Assembly (NCBI GenBank): GCA_024636975.1
Contig: JAGXGA010000016.1
Coordinates: forward strand, 1 to 54,723
Direction: 5' to 3'
Length of the DNA: 54,723 bases
DNA from: Mariniphaga sp.
Lineage (GTDB): Bacteria > Bacteroidota > Bacteroidia > Bacteroidales > Prolixibacteraceae
Shown one piece after another: positions 54,374 to 54,723 of this stretch (positions are counted from its first letter, which is position 1; every line of letters begins with the position of its first letter). The translations under genes and the position numbers were made by a program. The notes under the pieces were generated by a model. The model was not told the DNA's origin. It did not search any database and worked only from the letters and a program-made list of their open reading frames with translations.

Positions 54374-54723
54374 ATGAATAGTGTTGAAGATTTTTTAAGC
54401 TGGTTAAAAACCACCTGGAATTTAGAATTGTTCCACCTGGGCGAAAGTACATTCACTACCAGAACTTTTATTTTTCTTATTCTTTCTCTTTTTTTGTTGT
54501 TTTACATATCCTCAAAGATCAGGAAGGTTTTGGTGGACAAAATTTTTCCACGCTACAATCTCGACGTAGGTGTCAGTCAGTCGATAGCAACAATTCTGCG
54601 TTATGTGTTAATTATTATAGGTTTGGTAATCATATTTCAGACCACTGGTATCGATCTGACCGCGTTAGGATTATTGGTTGGCGCGTTGGGTGTTGGTATT
54701 GGTTTTGGTCTGCAAAGTATCAC
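54374..54723 (+). CDS. MscS-family mechanosensitive channel, 5' part cut by window end
   Basis: The frame opens with MNSVEDFLSWLKTTWNLELF and has membrane segments at about 34-47 (FLILSLFLLFYIS) and 72-92 (IATILRYVLIIIGLVIIF). It continues into TGIDLTALGLLVGALGVG then GIGFGLQSI, the start of the MscS pore helix. The rest is outside the window. This is a second MscS paralogue, close to the short type without the basic tail of the gene at 35923. Confidence 0.85.
   Translation, partial: MNSVEDFLSWLKTTWNLELFHLGESTFTTRTFIFLILSLFLLFYISSKIRKVLVDKIFPRYNLDVGVSQSIATILRYVLIIIGLVIIFQTTGIDLTALGLLVGALGVGIGFGLQSI

Overview
The window reads as a chromosomal segment of a free-living Bacteroidota, most likely Bacteroidales/Marinilabiliales-like. 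The evidence is SusC/SusD genes, secreted polysaccharide lyases, a type IX secretion tail on a giant CotH-kinase protein, a TAnnTTTG promoter and TAA-rich stop usage. The finer placement is inference. No tRNA, rRNA or CRISPR array was found.

Region 1 (86-9700, all minus strand) is a polysaccharide utilization locus. It has an alginate-lyase-family lipoprotein, a PL8 lyase, a jelly-roll lipoprotein, a GH5-like hydrolase and a heparinase II/III-type lyase, which together suggest a uronic-acid polysaccharide. The import genes at its head are ruined. susD has lost a large internal piece, and its canonical C-terminus survives in another frame. susC is a 195-codon 3' remnant with an in-frame stop.

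Region 2 (9903-20769) handles short-chain acids. ackA-ptb-buk run leftward. Running rightward are acs, an OFA-family transporter, a fusion of an ADP-forming acyl-CoA synthetase with a GNAT domain, and a Sir2 deacylase. This looks like acetate/butyrate overflow beside acetate scavenging, with a possible acetylation/deacetylation control of Acs.

Region 3 (20817-30510) starts with a BamA-like outer-membrane barrel and a divergent TonB-like protein, followed by a possible short RNA. Then comes a TCA operon: aconitase, an NADP-type isocitrate dehydrogenase, a second unrelated isocitrate dehydrogenase whose cofactor residues predict NAD+, and citrate synthase.

Region 4 (30699-43121) holds a very large secreted CotH-kinase protein, an MscS channel, a GH28/GH78 pair for pectin or rhamnogalacturonan, and three GNAT genes, one broken by TGG->TGA.

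Region 5 (43235-54723) is an accessory and decaying zone. It contains lipoproteins, several gene tails without heads, an IS21 remnant (istA with a TGA at a Trp position, no istB) with a perfect 44-bp palindrome in its leader, an IS66 scrap, a VapBC-type toxin-antitoxin pair flanked by a structured repeat family arranged partly in tandem, a glucose-dehydrogenase-like enzyme, and the start of a second MscS channel cut by the window end.
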